A DNA stretch of 14,882 bases from Candidatus Acidiferrales bacterium. Lineage in GTDB: Bacteria; Acidobacteriota; Terriglobia; Acidiferrales; UBA7541. Positions 14,530-14,882 of this stretch are shown here, one piece after another. How positions within the stretch are numbered: position 1 is the stretch's first letter; each line of letters starts with the position of its first letter. The stretch is from the NCBI GenBank assembly GCA_955651735.1, contig CATPAM010000246.1, positions 1-14,882 of the forward strand, written 5' to 3'. Both the position numbers and the translations under genes were made by a program. Under the pieces are notes generated by a model. It was not told where the DNA came from and made no database searches. It was given only the letters and a program-made list of their open reading frames with translations.

Positions 14530-14882
14530 GTGCAACCTAAGCTCTTAGTTCTCAGCGGTCCCTTGGGAAAGTCGGAATTCCGCTTCTCGGCGCCGGTGTC
14601 GATCGGCCGCGACGCTGCCAACCCAATTTGTATCGACGATCCCGCGGTCGCTCAGATCCACTGCAGGATCGCACGTCAGAACGACAGTTTCCTGCTCACG
14701 GACCAGGACAGTTCTTCAGGCACCTTCGTCAACGGCATTCCCGTCAAGCAGCGTGTCCTGGCTCCCGGCGACCAGATCGCCGTCGGCAGCTCCCTCTTCC
14801 TCTTTCAGATGGAAGGCACGGCAGCCGCTGCAATCAGTCCGGTGCAGCTCGATGACACCTCCCCAGCCAGCGCCCAAGAACA
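14530..14882 (+). CDS. FHA-domain protein, N-terminal part (runs off the window)
   Basis: The frame is open from a GTG at 14530, with AAGG seven bases upstream, to the right edge, giving 117 codons with no stop. The start reads as Met-QPKLLVLSGPLGKSEFRF, a typical beginning for an FHA protein. The FHA signatures are complete: SIGRD (Gly-Arg), AQIHCRI (the Ser-x-x-His position has Ala-Gln-Ile-His), SSSGTFVNG and LAPGDQIAVG. FHA domains bind phosphothreonine peptides and tie proteins to Ser/Thr kinase signalling. The last 20 residues (after FLFQMEG) are a low-complexity Ala/Pro/Ser linker, so another domain probably follows beyond the edge. Common partners are GAF plus sigma-54 activator, cyclase or phosphatase domains, and none can be picked here. 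Confidence 0.88.
   Translation, partial: MQPKLLVLSGPLGKSEFRFSAPVSIGRDAANPICIDDPAVAQIHCRIARQNDSFLLTDQDSSSGTFVNGIPVKQRVLAPGDQIAVGSSLFLFQMEGTAAAAISPVQLDDTSPASAQE

Noticed and set aside
1..14882. CRISPR arrays, tRNA or rRNA genes, transposases, phage genes, toxin-antitoxin pairs
   Set aside because: No regularly spaced repeats, tRNA-like stems, transposase motifs or terminal inverted repeats were seen on either strand by reading.

Overview
The window is chromosomal DNA of fairly high GC with densely packed genes. It has no recognisable rRNA, tRNA, CRISPR array, insertion sequence or phage gene. An M28 peptidase with a PA-type insert, a ruvX-mltG pair and several secreted or membrane proteins of unknown family suggest an Acidobacteriota-like soil bacterium. 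That assignment is an inference from protein style, not from a marker gene.

Left block (1-5318, all minus strand). Read in the direction of transcription this is one probable operon: a secreted M28 metallopeptidase, ruvX (7 bases later), mltG (after a 109-base gap with a perfect hairpin), two cytoplasmic proteins of unknown function, and a lipoprotein-like LolA/DUF4292-type protein that runs off the left edge. The mltG/unknown-1 and unknown-1/unknown-2 junctions are ATGA overlaps, so those three genes are probably translationally coupled. A good -10 box (TATAAT) lies upstream of the peptidase. Peptidoglycan processing (MltG) and envelope-directed products dominate the block.

Middle block (5500-9173). 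A small membrane-anchored unknown protein and an intact inositol-monophosphatase-family gene lie on the plus strand. They are followed by two broken genes: a pstS-like phosphate-binding protein gene (minus strand, two frame breaks, an internal TAG and a disrupted 5' end) and a DUF486 small membrane protein gene (plus strand, one in-frame TAA). An intact DUF2071 gene on the minus strand closes the block.

Right block (9299-14882). On the plus strand come an OsmC-type peroxiredoxin, a pore-loop potassium-channel-like protein with a TLGLGD filter, a zeta-crystallin-type quinone oxidoreductase, and a processive family 2 glycosyltransferase behind a near-consensus TTGACT-16-TATAAT promoter. A small secreted or membrane protein on the minus strand converges on the glycosyltransferase. 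The shared gap holds a 14-bp perfect hairpin whose T-run lies on the minus side. The window ends in the start of an FHA-domain protein. A perfect 16-bp palindrome lies in the divergent gap before it.

I found no convincing new multi-gene system. The items most worth a second look are the two unknown genes coupled to mltG, the two adjacent broken genes, the channel's unassigned C-terminal domain, and the palindromic site.
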